Positions 25,078 to 33,692 are shown, counted from the stretch's first letter. The stretch is 44,792 nt of DNA from Bacteroidales bacterium (GCA_017559545.1 JAFYRK010000060.1:1-44792), one strand, 5' to 3'. Translations and numbers: made by a program. The notes: generated by a model from the sequence alone, not told the origin.

Positions 25078-27429
25078 ATGGAAATCAGCATATCTGACGA
25101 ACTGAATTCGATAATAAATTTCTCCAGAGAAGAGGCCATGAGGACAGGCTGCTACGGTATTGCGCCCGACCATATGTTCCTCGGAATCATACGACACAAG
25201 GAGAACGCCGGAGCGGATGCGCTTATGGGGACGGGCATTGATATGAACGAGATGAAGCAGTTCATTGACAGCCGCATATTCACAAATGAACACATTCCTT
25301 ATTCCGAGATAGACAACGTGACTTTCTCAAGAGGCGCACAGAACGTGTTGAGCTTCACCATCCTGGAAGCCACAAAGGTGCGCAGCGCCAAGGCTTCGGC
25401 GCAGCATCTGCTGCTGGCCCTGTGCCGCGAAGGCAGTTCATATGGCAGCACATACCTGCATGACCAGGGCGTGGAGTACGGAGTCATCTACAGATACCTG
25501 GACCGCAACGACATGCTTGACAAGGATTCGATAGACAAGGACAGCCCTGTGAAGAATCGCGAAACAGATAACGAAGAGCCACAGATCCACATCCGTGCAG
25601 TGCACGAAGGTGGCCAGGAGGACAGCGCTCCTCAGACATCTCCGCTTGAAGAGTTCGGCTACGACATAACAAAGGCTGCACGCGAAGGAAAGCTGGACCC
25701 GCTTGTAGGACGTGAGGACGAGATCCAGAGAGTGATCCAGATCCTTGGACGAAGGAGGAAGAACAACCCTATGCTCGTCGGAGATCCAGGAGTCGGCAAA
25801 TCTGCAATCGTGGAAGGAATCGCAATCAAGATCGTTACCGGCGACATCCCTCCAGTACTCGCTGACAAGAGATTGATTTCCTTAGACTTAGGCTCCATCG
25901 TAGCTGGTACGAAATATCGTGGAGACTTCGAAAAGAGACTCAAGTCCATCATAAACGAGGTAGCTTCAAGCCCTGATGTAATCCTGTTCATAGACGAGTT
26001 CCACACTATCGTCGGAGCCGGTGGGGCATCTGGCAGTCTTGATGCCGCAAACATGCTTAAGCCGGCACTCGCCAGAGGCGACATCCAGTGCATCGGCGCG
26101 ACCACCATGGATGAGTTCCGCAAGATTGTCGAGAAGGACGGAGCGCTTGACAGAAGATTTCAGAAGATCGTAGTGGAACACACTGATATCCAGCAGTCTA
26201 TCTCTATCCTTGAACGTCTCAGGAGTAACTATGAAAAGTACCATAATGTAATATACACTGACGAGGCGATCGAGGCTTGTGTAAGAATGTCCGAGAGATA
26301 TATCACAGACAGATGTCTGCCGGACAAAGCGATTGATGCAATGGATGAGGCTGGATCGATGGTCCGCCTGAAGAATCCGTCGAAGACCGGATTTGTCGAA
26401 GTTGAGGATGTTGCGGAAGTTATCTCCAAGATGACCGGCATTCCATCCGGCAACGTTGCAGAAGGCGAAGGTCTTAAGCTTGTAAGGATGCGCAGCAAGC
26501 TGCAGGGAAGGATAATCGGACAGGACGACGCTATAGATAAGGTTGTAAGGGCCATCCAGAGAAACAGAGCCGGAATCAAGGATCCGGGCAAGCCTATCGG
26601 CACGTTCCTCTTCTTTGGTCCGACAGGAGTCGGAAAGACTCAGCTCGCCAAGTCGTTGGCCGAGTATCTATTTGACTCTGAGGAAAATATGATCAGGCTT
26701 GACATGAGCGAATACATGGAGAAATTCAATGTATCAAGACTGATCGGAGCGCCTCCGGGATACGTAGGATTCGAAGAGGGAGGACAGCTCAGCGAGAGGG
26801 TAAGGCGCAAGCCATATTGCGTGGTTCTTCTTGACGAGATCGAGAAGGCACATCCTGACGTTTTCAACCTCCTGCTTCAGGTAATGGACGAAGGACGACT
26901 TACCGACAGTAACGGAAGGACAGTAAGTTTCCGCAACACTATCGTGATCATGACTTCAAACGTCGGAAGCCGCGAACTGGACGAGTACGGCAGCGGTCTG
27001 GGATTCAACACATCCGGCAAGAATGTGACCACAAACAGAAAGGTTGTGCTCGACAAGGCCATCCGCAAGGCGTTCCCGCCTGAGTTCATCAATAGAGTGG
27101 ACGACATGATATTCTTCAATCCTCTGACTAAAGAAGGCATCGAGAAGATCATTGATATTGAGATCAAGGGCCTGAAGAAGCGCGTGCAAGAGGCTGGATT
27201 CGAACTTAGGATCACCCCTGCCGCAAAAAGGTTTGTAGCCGATGAGGGATACGACCCTAACTATGGCGCGAGGCCGCTCAAGAGGGCTATCCAGCGCTTT
27301 ATCGAGGATCCTGTATCAGAGCATATCATCACTGAAAGGATGATAAGCGGCAAAAAGGCAATACCTCACAAGAAGATCCGCGTAAGTCTTGCAAAGGACA
27401 AGGAGAATACCATCGTGGAATGGTGCTAA
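25078..27429 (+). CDS. clpA: ClpA-type AAA+ unfoldase of the Clp protease
   Basis: This 783-residue Hsp100 ATPase feeds substrates to the ClpP peptidase. It has an N-terminal Clp repeat domain (about 1-145), NBD1 with GDPGVGKSAIVEG near residue 236 and LFIDEFHTIVGAG, and NBD2 with GPTGVGKTQLAKSL near residue 515 and VVLLDEIEKAHPDVFN. A C-terminal D2-small domain follows (YDPNYGARPLKRAIQR). The tripeptide LGF near residue 640 is in the place of the ClpP-docking loop. The roughly 50-residue coiled-coil M domain of ClpC/ClpB is absent (DEAGSMVRLKNPSKTGFVEVEDVAEVIS runs straight on), so ClpA is a better name than ClpC. clpP and clpS are not in the window. Its stop overlaps an antisense small ORF. 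Confidence 0.94.
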   Translation: MEISISDELNSIINFSREEAMRTGCYGIAPDHMFLGIIRHKENAGADALMGTGIDMNEMKQFIDSRIFTNEHIPYSEIDNVTFSRGAQNVLSFTILEATKVRSAKASAQHLLLALCREGSSYGSTYLHDQGVEYGVIYRYLDRNDMLDKDSIDKDSPVKNRETDNEEPQIHIRAVHEGGQEDSAPQTSPLEEFGYDITKAAREGKLDPLVGREDEIQRVIQILGRRRKNNPMLVGDPGVGKSAIVEGIAIKIVTGDIPPVLADKRLISLDLGSIVAGTKYRGDFEKRLKSIINEVASSPDVILFIDEFHTIVGAGGASGSLDAANMLKPALARGDIQCIGATTMDEFRKIVEKDGALDRRFQKIVVEHTDIQQSISILERLRSNYEKYHNVIYTDEAIEACVRMSERYITDRCLPDKAIDAMDEAGSMVRLKNPSKTGFVEVEDVAEVISKMTGIPSGNVAEGEGLKLVRMRSKLQGRIIGQDDAIDKVVRAIQRNRAGIKDPGKPIGTFLFFGPTGVGKTQLAKSLAEYLFDSEENMIRLDMSEYMEKFNVSRLIGAPPGYVGFEEGGQLSERVRRKPYCVVLLDEIEKAHPDVFNLLLQVMDEGRLTDSNGRTVSFRNTIVIMTSNVGSRELDEYGSGLGFNTSGKNVTTNRKVVLDKAIRKAFPPEFINRVDDMIFFNPLTKEGIEKIIDIEIKGLKKRVQEAGFELRITPAAKRFVADEGYDPNYGARPLKRAIQRFIEDPVSEHIITERMISGKKAIPHKKIRVSLAKDKENTIVEWC

Positions 27430-27548
27430 GCCATCACGATATCTTTCAGTTCAAGACCAAGATCATCTACAAGCTCTACCATTGCTGCGAAGGATTCATC
27501 TGATGAGAACATTGCGCTGAGGCGTGTCATTGTGTCTGTTGCATTCAT
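27426..27548 (-). CDS. Possible 40-residue small protein, antisense-convergent to clpA
   Basis: The minus strand from ATG 27548 encodes MNATDTMTRLSAMFSSDESF followed by AAMVELVDDLGLELKDIVMA. This is 40 acidic, helix-prone residues with no signal peptide, and the stop overlaps the last four bases of clpA. It fills the otherwise unexplained 200-base gap between clpA and the HAD gene. A perfect -7 box (TATCTTTG) on the same strand at 27570-27577 gives a predicted leader of about 15 bases. I do not recognise the protein. Position between a promoter and the clpA end supports a real gene; the absence of homology information is the main doubt. Confidence 0.6.
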   Translation of the reverse strand: MNATDTMTRLSAMFSSDESFAAMVELVDDLGLELKDIVMA

Positions 27549-27569
27549 ATCTTTTTCATTTTGTTGATG

Positions 27570-27606
27570 CAAAGATACATCCACCTTGTGCCAACATAAG
27601 GCACAA
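27570..27606 (-). promoter_or_regulatory. Promoter of the small ORF with an upstream palindrome
   Basis: The minus strand -7 box TATCTTTG (27570-27577) has beside it a perfect inverted repeat TTGTGCC-N7-GGCACAA (27586-27606), which covers the place where the -33 box should be. The palindrome could be an operator shared with the divergent HAD gene. I see no T-run that would make it a terminator on the minus strand. Confidence 0.5.
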
Positions 27607-27628
27607 ATAAATTTAATGAAAAAAAATA

Positions 27629-28288
27629 ATGATCAGACTTGCAATATTCGATCTTGACGGTACCCTGCTGGACACTTTGGGCGATCTGGCCGGAGCATGT
27701 AACCATGCGCTTTCCGCGTGCGGATGCCCCACACATGAGATTGATGCATACAAAAGGTTTGTAGGACGCGGCATCCTGAACCTTTTCCGCAGCGCTCTTC
27801 CGGAGGATCAAAGGACAGATGATATGGTCATGAAGATGAGAGACATCTTCATACCTTATTATAACGAGCATAAGAACGACCTGACCAGACCGTACCCGGG
27901 AATACTGGAACTTCTCGACGCTCTGACAGCCAAAGGAATCAAGCTTGCAGTTGCCTCCAACAAGTATCAGGAGGCAACAGAAGAGCTCGTCACCCGATAT
28001 TTCGGGAATTACGGATTCACATGCGTCCTGGGACAAAGGGAGGGCCATCCTATCAAGCCGGATGCAGGAATCATCATTGAAGCAATGGGTTCCTGCGGAA
28101 ACATCCACCCCGAAGAAGTTATCTACTGCGGAGATTCGGACGTTGACATGCAGACAGGAATAAACGCCGGAGTGAAGACAATCGGAGTAACATGGGGCTT
28201 CCGCAGCCGCGAGGAGCTGGCAGCATATTCTCCTTGTCTGCTTGCTGAGAATCCGGAAGAAATTTATAACTTTAGCATCTTAACATAA
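27629..28288 (+). CDS. HAD-superfamily phosphatase, Gph/phosphoglycolate phosphatase-like
   Basis: This 219-residue cytoplasmic phosphohydrolase has motif I AIFDLDGTLLDTLGD with the nucleophilic aspartate, a helical cap (about 15-85), motif II LAVASNK, motif III lysine in HPIKPDAG and motif IV YCGDSDVDMQTGINAG. The ending GVTWGFRSREEL is typical of Gph. Such enzymes remove 2-phosphoglycolate or act as general phosphatases; the substrate is not deducible. It is the first of three plus-strand genes with gaps of 5-12 bases (membrane protein, esterase) that look like one operon. Confidence 0.92.
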   Translation: MIRLAIFDLDGTLLDTLGDLAGACNHALSACGCPTHEIDAYKRFVGRGILNLFRSALPEDQRTDDMVMKMRDIFIPYYNEHKNDLTRPYPGILELLDALTAKGIKLAVASNKYQEATEELVTRYFGNYGFTCVLGQREGHPIKPDAGIIIEAMGSCGNIHPEEVIYCGDSDVDMQTGINAGVKTIGVTWGFRSREELAAYSPCLLAENPEEIYNFSILT

Positions 28289-28299
28289 GTCACATAAAC

Positions 28300-29463
28300 A
28301 TGGAAAACACAGGAAAATACACGGAAAAACTGGCGAAATACATACTGATCGCGGCCGGCGCAGCCATCGTTCTTGGCCTATGCTGGTTCTTCAGGGAAGT
28401 GATAACATATGTTCTTGCAGCAGTAGTGGTCTCACTCATTGCAAAACCTTTGGTCAATGTACTCAAGAAGATTGAAATCAAAGGAAAACATGCCCCGGAC
28501 TGGCTCTTGGCTGCATTCTCCCTGATATTCGTCCTTGCCTGTTTCTTTACCTTGGCGTATGTTGTGGTACCTATAGCCGGAAGCATCATCAAGAACATTT
28601 CTCTCGGAAGCATCGAATCCTCGCTAAGGAGCATTTCAGGTCCGCTTGCTGACCTCAACGCATTTCTTACCCAGACTTTTCCTCGTCTCGGAGAGGACTT
28701 CCGCATTGAGGTCGCAGTAGTACAGGAACTCCAGAACCTGTTTAACGTGACATTATTCTCATCATGGATCGGCTCTGCAGCATCATTCTTCACAAGTCTT
28801 GCAATCGGACTCTTCTCAGTGACGTTCATCGGATTCTTCTTCATCAAAGATGACGGGCTGTTTACGAACATCATTTGCTCTATAGTTCCCGACAAACACG
28901 AAAAGACAACCGAGAAAGCGATTTCCGATATCGGGCATCTGCTTTCAAGATACTTTATCGGAGTCCTTCTTGAGGTGCTCGGAGTCGCTTTGATCAATTT
29001 CCTAGGACTGTCGCTCATCGCAAGACTTGGAGTAAATGCCGCTCTTGGAATAGCATTCATTACTGGCATATTCAACATAATCCCTTACGTCGGTCCGCTG
29101 ATGGGCGGCGTCATAGGAACCATACTGGGCATCATACTCAAATACAGCAGTGCAACGCCAATAGGACTGGATGTAAACTTCTGGGTCTTCACAGGAATCC
29201 TCATAGCGATATTCAGTTTCACCCAGCTAGTGGACAACTTCGTATATCAGCCACTCATCTACTCTACGAGCATCAAGGCCAAGCCGCTTGAAATATTCAT
29301 AGTGCTGCTTATAGTCGGCCATATCGGAGGACCGCTTGCGATGATCATAGCAATACCTGCATATACTGTCGTCAGAGTGATTGCTTTCCGATTCTTCGGA
29401 CATGTGAAGGCGATCAAAAGACTTATACCGGACGAGAAGCTGATAACCCCTGAAACAGAATAA
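28300..29463 (+). CDS. AI-2E family (PerM/TqsA-type) membrane transporter
   Basis: This 387-residue inner-membrane protein has the family layout: two early helices (ILIAAGAAIVLGLCWFFREVITYVLAAVVVSLIAKPLV), one more near residue 75, a soluble stretch (about 100-150), then helices with VTFIGFFFIKDDGLF, GIAFITGIFNIIPYVGPLMGGVIGTILG, FTQLVDNFVYQPLIYSTSIKAKPLEIFIVLLIVGHIGGPLAMIIAIP. The IPYxGPxxG and HPLxxxxVLLxxG-like blocks are diagnostic. Members export autoinducer-2 (TqsA) or act as sodium/proton antiporters; which applies here cannot be told. Co-directional with the HAD gene (11-base gap). Confidence 0.93.
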   Translation: MENTGKYTEKLAKYILIAAGAAIVLGLCWFFREVITYVLAAVVVSLIAKPLVNVLKKIEIKGKHAPDWLLAAFSLIFVLACFFTLAYVVVPIAGSIIKNISLGSIESSLRSISGPLADLNAFLTQTFPRLGEDFRIEVAVVQELQNLFNVTLFSSWIGSAASFFTSLAIGLFSVTFIGFFFIKDDGLFTNIICSIVPDKHEKTTEKAISDIGHLLSRYFIGVLLEVLGVALINFLGLSLIARLGVNAALGIAFITGIFNIIPYVGPLMGGVIGTILGIILKYSSATPIGLDVNFWVFTGILIAIFSFTQLVDNFVYQPLIYSTSIKAKPLEIFIVLLIVGHIGGPLAMIIAIPAYTVVRVIAFRFFGHVKAIKRLIPDEKLITPETE

Positions 29464-29468
29464 ATCCA

Positions 29469-30425
29469 ATGAGCAGGAGAATACTATCCTTAATTACCTG
29501 TGTGATCATCTCTGGCGTCTGCGCTGATCTTATCCATGCAAAGGAGACGCCCATAAGCCCAGACGGGACATACCTCTATGCAAAAAGAGACACATGCGAT
29601 CTCTATATGGACATATACAATCCGGCAAAAGGCAGCCAGACGACTCTCAACGGCAAGACCAAGCCTACGATTGTATTCATGTTCGGAGGCGGATTCATAA
29701 CCGGTACCAGGGATGACGAGAGCTACAACGACTGGTTCAAGATGTTGACCAGAAACGGATACCGCGTCGTTTCCATCGACTACCGACTCGGACTCAAGGG
29801 TTCGAAAAAGGTCGGCATAGCACAAGTCAACGTGCTTGACAAGGCCATCCACCTGGCTGTGGAGGACCTGTTCAGCGCTACGGTATTCATGCTTGATAAT
29901 GCAGAAACTCTCGGCATCGACCCATCCAACATTGTAATCAGCGGATCATCAGCTGGTGCAATCAGCGTCATGCAGGCAGAGTATGAGATATGCAACAGAA
30001 CAGCATGGGCGTCGGTACTGCCGTCGGACTTCAACTATGCCGGTGTGATGTCATTCTCGGGAGCCATCCTGTCAAGAAAGGGTAAGGTGAAGTATGCTGA
30101 GGCCCCATGCGCAACTCTCATGCTGCACGGAACCGCTGATGCACTCGTGCCATACAAGCAAATCGTGTTCTTCAACCTCGGATTCTTCGGAGGCGGAAAG
30201 CTGGTGGAGAGATTCCAGAAGTTCGGCTACAACTACAACATGTACCATTTCACAGACTATGGTCACGAGATTGCAGCCTCAATGGAAACAACCCTTGACC
30301 TGCAGCTGAAGTTCCTTGAAAACAATGTCATGCAGGGCGACAGGAGAGTCATCGAGGCATGGTTATCAGACCCAGACGTATACAAGGGATTCGGTCCTCA
30401 ATCCCGTAAAGAAATATATAAATAA
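29469..30425 (+). CDS. Exported alpha/beta-hydrolase (esterase/lipase type)
   Basis: This 318-residue secreted enzyme has a signal peptide (MSRRILSLITCVIISGVCADLIHA). The oxyanion-hole motif is VFMFGGGFITGTRDD, in the place of HGGGF with histidine replaced by phenylalanine. The nucleophile elbow is GSSAGA near residue 161, the acid is in HGTADALVPY and the histidine in DYGHEIAA, so the catalytic triad is complete. It fits the BD-FAE/carboxylesterase group that removes acyl or feruloyl groups, but the substrate is unknown and no polysaccharide utilisation locus is nearby. The gene ends at the start of a long terminator stem. Confidence 0.9.
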   Translation: MSRRILSLITCVIISGVCADLIHAKETPISPDGTYLYAKRDTCDLYMDIYNPAKGSQTTLNGKTKPTIVFMFGGGFITGTRDDESYNDWFKMLTRNGYRVVSIDYRLGLKGSKKVGIAQVNVLDKAIHLAVEDLFSATVFMLDNAETLGIDPSNIVISGSSAGAISVMQAEYEICNRTAWASVLPSDFNYAGVMSFSGAILSRKGKVKYAEAPCATLMLHGTADALVPYKQIVFFNLGFFGGGKLVERFQKFGYNYNMYHFTDYGHEIAASMETTLDLQLKFLENNVMQGDRRVIEAWLSDPDVYKGFGPQSRKEIYK

Positions 30426-30464
30426 CAATTATGGCGACCTTTTCGGGTCGCCATAATTGTTATT
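30421..30464. terminator. Bidirectional long-stem terminator
   Basis: A perfect 19-bp stem (30421-30439 with 30446-30464) and a TTTTCG loop lie between the convergent esterase and nucleoside phosphorylase genes. It overlaps the last bases of both coding regions, including both stop codons, and has no long T-tract. Confidence 0.85.
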
Positions 30465-31329
30465 CTGCCAGTTTATCAAGACAAAGCTCGACGAGCTTTC
30501 TTACCTGAGCCTTGTAGTCCGGATTTGAGGCCTTGTGGTGGCGGTGTGCGATAATGCAGCATATTGTTCCAGCATTATGGCCAAGGTGAGCAGCAAGTCC
30601 TGCCAGTGCCGATCCTTCCATCTCAAAGTTTGTCACTTTCCACTCTCCGAAGCGGAAGCTCTCAAATGTGTCAAGCATATCCGGCATTGCAAGAGGAATA
30701 CGGACTACTCGTCCCTGAGGACCGTAGAAACCAGACGCTGCGATTGTCATTCCCTTGTAGGTGCAGTCCTTGAACTTCTCGATCATCTTCTCGCCTGCCC
30801 TTACGAAATATGGGTCAGGAAGATGCTTGTTCCAGCCTGTATGCTTCTTGAATGCCTCCTCGATGTCAAGAAGAGAGATCTTATCACGGTCAGCATACCA
30901 GTTCAGAAGACCGTCGCAACCTACCGAAATATGCGAAAACACGAAACCACCGATTGGAATCTCCGGCTGGATCGCACCTGACGTACCTATGCGGAGGATA
31001 TTCAGGGTACGGTGCTCCGGCTTGACCTCACGTGTCTCGAAATCCACATTCGCAAGAGCGTCAAGCTCATTCATCACGATATCGATGTTGTCAGTTCCGA
31101 TACCGGTTGAAAGAGCCGTCATCCTGACACCTTTATACTTTCCTGTCACAGACACGAACTCACGCGACTCATGTCTGAATTCCTTTTCCTCAAAATATTC
31201 AGCAATCATGTCCACCCTGCCAGGATCTCCTACAAGGATCACTGTATCAGCAAGTTCTTCAGGACGAAGGTGAAGATGGAATACCGATCCATCACCATTG
31301 ATTATAAGTTCGGATTCTGCTATACGCAT
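30460..31329 (-). CDS. Nucleoside phosphorylase, uridine phosphorylase-like
   Basis: This 289-residue member of the PNP/UDP (NP-I) family cleaves nucleosides with phosphate in salvage pathways. It has TVILVGDPGRVDMIAEYF (phosphate-binding glycine loop and arginine), TALSTGIGTDNIDIVMNEL, ILRIGTSGAIQPEIPIG and the ribose/base-binding FEMEGSALAGLAAHLGH with the conserved E-M-E. The sequence fits the uridine-phosphorylase branch, but it is longer than E. coli Udp (253) and base preference is not proven. It is transcribed alone, with a -7 box TAAATTTG at 31390-31397, and converges on the esterase gene at a shared terminator. Confidence 0.9.
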   Translation of the reverse strand: MRIAESELIINGDGSVFHLHLRPEELADTVILVGDPGRVDMIAEYFEEKEFRHESREFVSVTGKYKGVRMTALSTGIGTDNIDIVMNELDALANVDFETREVKPEHRTLNILRIGTSGAIQPEIPIGGFVFSHISVGCDGLLNWYADRDKISLLDIEEAFKKHTGWNKHLPDPYFVRAGEKMIEKFKDCTYKGMTIAASGFYGPQGRVVRIPLAMPDMLDTFESFRFGEWKVTNFEMEGSALAGLAAHLGHNAGTICCIIAHRHHKASNPDYKAQVRKLVELCLDKLAE

Positions 31330-31389
31330 ATTTGTTTGTTTTAAAAGTTAACTGTTTAAATCATTCGGAAGCTACTTCCATAATTCTGC

Positions 31390-31426
31390 CAAATTTAGTT
31401 TTTTCTGTTTTAAATTCCTATTTTTG
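31390..31426. promoter_or_regulatory. Divergent -7 boxes for phosphorylase and DUF4293 genes
   Basis: The minus strand TAAATTTG (31390-31397) serves the phosphorylase and the plus strand TATTTTTG (31419-31426) serves the DUF4293 gene, 22 bases before its ATG at 31448. Neither has a clear TTTG at standard spacing. Confidence 0.6.
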
Positions 31427-31447
31427 CACCCCTTATTATCATATTAT

Positions 31448-31885
31448 ATGACCTGGCAAAGAATACAGACACTATATCTAGGCATCGCCACTGCACTTAT
31501 AATCGCAATGTTCTTCTGCAGATTCGCAACCATCATCGGTCCTGACGGAGCGGAAGAATTCATCAGATACTACGAAAAGATGCCGTATCTGGTATTGCTT
31601 ATAATGCTGACCAGCGCCCATGTCGCAACAATCGGATGCTATAAGGCATTCTTCCTCCAGGCCAGGGTCAGCATTATCGCAGGACTTCTGGCTCTCGGGT
31701 TCCAGGCCTGGCTTGCGATTGATTTCTTCAGATTCATGGGACAGATGACCTTCTCTGTCACAATGCTGTTCCCCCTCGCAGCGGCATTCCTGGACTTCAT
31801 TGCTGCAAAGGCTTCGTTAGTTGACGAGATGACAGTACAGAGCATCAGGGCCATCAAGACCCATAGAAAGAGAGGGAAGAAATAA
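31448..31885 (+). CDS. DUF4293 family membrane protein
   Basis: A 145-residue protein with four transmembrane helices (LYLGIATALIIAMFFC, YLVLLIMLTSAHVATIGC, VSIIAGLLALGFQAWLAI, FSVTMLFPLAAAFLDFIAAKA) and a basic tail, starting MTWQRIQTLYLG as is usual for the DUF4293 family of Bacteroidetes. The function of the family is unknown. An in-frame start eight codons upstream would fall in the -7 box (31419-31426), so ATG 31448 is used. It has no obvious link to the neighbouring regulator, which has its own promoter. Confidence 0.88.
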   Translation: MTWQRIQTLYLGIATALIIAMFFCRFATIIGPDGAEEFIRYYEKMPYLVLLIMLTSAHVATIGCYKAFFLQARVSIIAGLLALGFQAWLAIDFFRFMGQMTFSVTMLFPLAAAFLDFIAAKASLVDEMTVQSIRAIKTHRKRGKK

Positions 31886-31893
31886 AGTCAATC

Positions 31894-31923
31894 TTGGCAT
31901 TTGCAGCAAAATCTATAAATTTG
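31894..31923 (+). promoter_or_regulatory. Promoter of the LytTR membrane regulator
   Basis: TTG (31894-31896) and TAAATTTG (31916-31923), spaced 19 bases apart, fit the consensus and precede the ATG at 31945. Confidence 0.72.
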
Positions 31924-31944
31924 CATCTACTAAAACCGAAATCG

Positions 31945-32838
31945 ATGTTATTTAACCAGAAACTGCCGGGGTATCTCCTCGGCAAATACCAACTGATCGG
32001 CACCGTCACATTCTCGGTGCTATTCGCGTTGGTGTTCCTACTTATATATATACCGTTCTCCGATACCGCATGGTTCGGCCTGGGCGGTTCCGCGACATTC
32101 CTTCCTACCCTATTCTTTGCATTCGGAACAATAGCATTCCTCTCTGTCAGCAGAAGACTGATGTATAAGAGCAAGAGTCTTTTCGAAATGCCTTTCTGGA
32201 TGTATACAGCATGGTGCTTTCTCGAAATCCTTTTCGTATGCATCGCATATTCATGGATGACCCTGGAGCTTGCACCGACTGAAAGCGAACTGTGGTGGGA
32301 AGTGTTCCGAAGAGCAGTAGTTTACGGAGCCATAGCACTGGGAGGTCCATACATACTGTCCGGAATGTATTTCGCCATAATTGACAAGGACAACATCATC
32401 AGGCTCATGACATATGAAAACGTCATTACTGAGGAGACACAGAAGCCTGATACTACAACGCAGAAGATAACCCTCTTCGACAACAGCGGAACGCTGAAGA
32501 TGTCGCTCAGTCCGGAGAACCTATACTATATAGAGTCAGACGACAATTATATAAAGGTATGGTATACCGACAACAAGGGTGAGATAAAGCAGTACATCCT
32601 GCGCTGCCGGCTCAAGACAGTGGAAGAAAGTTTCAAGGGCAGCGGCCTTGTCAGATGTAACAGGAAATACATCGTCAACATCAAGAAGGTAGCGATGCTC
32701 CGCAAGGAATCCGAAGGGTATGTCCTTGATTTGGGAAACGAAAACATTCCTCCGCTCCCGGTCACAAAAACATACACAGATAAGATCCTGAGTTACTTCA
32801 CAGACGAGAGTCCGCTTCTGGAACCTATAGAAGAGTAA
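31945..32838 (+). CDS. Membrane-anchored LytTR-type transcriptional regulator
   Basis: About 297 residues. Four transmembrane helices (about 10-170: QLIGTVTFSVLFALVFLLIYI, FLPTLFFAFGTIAFLSV, WMYTAWCFLEILFVCIAYSWM, VVYGAIALGGPYILSGMYFAI) are followed by a linker and a C-terminal LytTR DNA-binding domain (about 185-285: LSPENLYYIESDDNYIKVWYTDNKG... ILRCRLKTVEESFKGSGLVRCNRKYIVNIKKV). There is no receiver or kinase domain and no histidine kinase gene next to it, so it is probably a one-component sensor-regulator; this role is inferred. Start ATG 31945 follows a consensus promoter. A strong hairpin sits at the end. Confidence 0.9.
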   Translation: MLFNQKLPGYLLGKYQLIGTVTFSVLFALVFLLIYIPFSDTAWFGLGGSATFLPTLFFAFGTIAFLSVSRRLMYKSKSLFEMPFWMYTAWCFLEILFVCIAYSWMTLELAPTESELWWEVFRRAVVYGAIALGGPYILSGMYFAIIDKDNIIRLMTYENVITEETQKPDTTTQKITLFDNSGTLKMSLSPENLYYIESDDNYIKVWYTDNKGEIKQYILRCRLKTVEESFKGSGLVRCNRKYIVNIKKVAMLRKESEGYVLDLGNENIPPLPVTKTYTDKILSYFTDESPLLEPIEE

Positions 32839-32862
32839 AATTCGTTTCGAATTTTACTCTTC
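32830..32862 (+). terminator. Terminator of LytTR regulator gene
   Basis: A perfect 15-bp stem (32830-32844 with 32848-32862) encloses a TTT loop, followed by a short TTTG. It includes the last codons of the gene and separates it from the ATPase cluster. Confidence 0.8.
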
Positions 32863-32918
32863 TTTGCAAATAACAAAATTCCGCCGCTTGCGTATCCTAT
32901 ATTAAAAGGGAAATCGAA

Positions 32919-33629
32919 ATGACTGAGATTATAATCAAAGCGGACAGGAAAGCAAAGGCGGCAATGGATGAAATCCTCGAGCGGTCAGACAAATACACCG
33001 GCAACGGCTACAACACCCAATGGAGAAGATACTGGAAGAACAAGTACCTGAGGGAGTTCTGGAGCCGTTCATTCAAGATGGTAAACGAAGCCATGCAGGA
33101 GTCCCAGGCGGACAAGGACGAGATAATCAGGAGTCTGGAGGAGCTCTCATGCGGCAACTGCAGAATCACCAGAACCTCCGCATGGGCGGATGTCAAGCTC
33201 AGGAATTCCACATATATCATTTCCGGATCTGGAGAGCAGGTGTTCATTACCGCATTCAACGCCGAACCCCAGAGAACGCTCCTGTCATCCGCAGATACTG
33301 CTAAACTCATTATCGCGATCGATGAATATCTGGACAAGTGGGAGCAGAGCATAGACGAGGCCCTGCTTGCATACAAGGCTGAAAAGCAAGCCTGCGAGAT
33401 GCTCAAGACCACGGCCATGGTTATAGCAGGAGACCTCATAGGCAAGACTCAGAACATAGATTTCAAGCTCAAGCTGCAGAAGAACGGAAGACTGGCATGC
33501 ACGCTCATCGGTCCGAATTACTGGGATCAGAAAACGCTCTTCCACACCTCATGGGAGACCTTCAGGGAGGATTTCGCTCAGGCCCTTACGGCATTCGAAC
33601 AAAGACTGAAAAGACGATTTTGGTTATAA
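32919..33629 (+). CDS. Unknown protein, first gene of the AAA/MoxR/VWA cluster
   Basis: A 236-residue soluble protein with no signal peptide or transmembrane segment that I do not recognise. The N-terminal half is mostly helical and charged (KADRKAKAAMDEILERSDKYTG, KMVNEAMQESQADKDEIIRSLEEL). The C-terminal part has likely beta strands followed by a helix (NIDFKLKLQKNGRLACTLIGPNYW, then FREDFAQALTAFEQRLKR). The C-terminal strand-strand-helix order is similar to that in the last gene of the cluster, so the two may be distant relatives. It is followed 63 bases later by the AAA+ ATPase. Its promoter is not clear: the 56 bases upstream have no TAnnTTTG. Confidence 0.75.
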   Translation: MTEIIIKADRKAKAAMDEILERSDKYTGNGYNTQWRRYWKNKYLREFWSRSFKMVNEAMQESQADKDEIIRSLEELSCGNCRITRTSAWADVKLRNSTYIISGSGEQVFITAFNAEPQRTLLSSADTAKLIIAIDEYLDKWEQSIDEALLAYKAEKQACEMLKTTAMVIAGDLIGKTQNIDFKLKLQKNGRLACTLIGPNYWDQKTLFHTSWETFREDFAQALTAFEQRLKRRFWL

Positions 33630-33692
33630 GATCGCATAACACTTCACTACTTCATTCGTATCATATTATATCCCAAAACTCATTAACGAACT

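Noticed and set aside
32863..32918. Consensus promoter for the ATPase cluster
   Set aside because: No TAnnTTTG with proper spacing; TTTGCAAATAAC at 32863 is only a partial resemblance, so no promoter was called.
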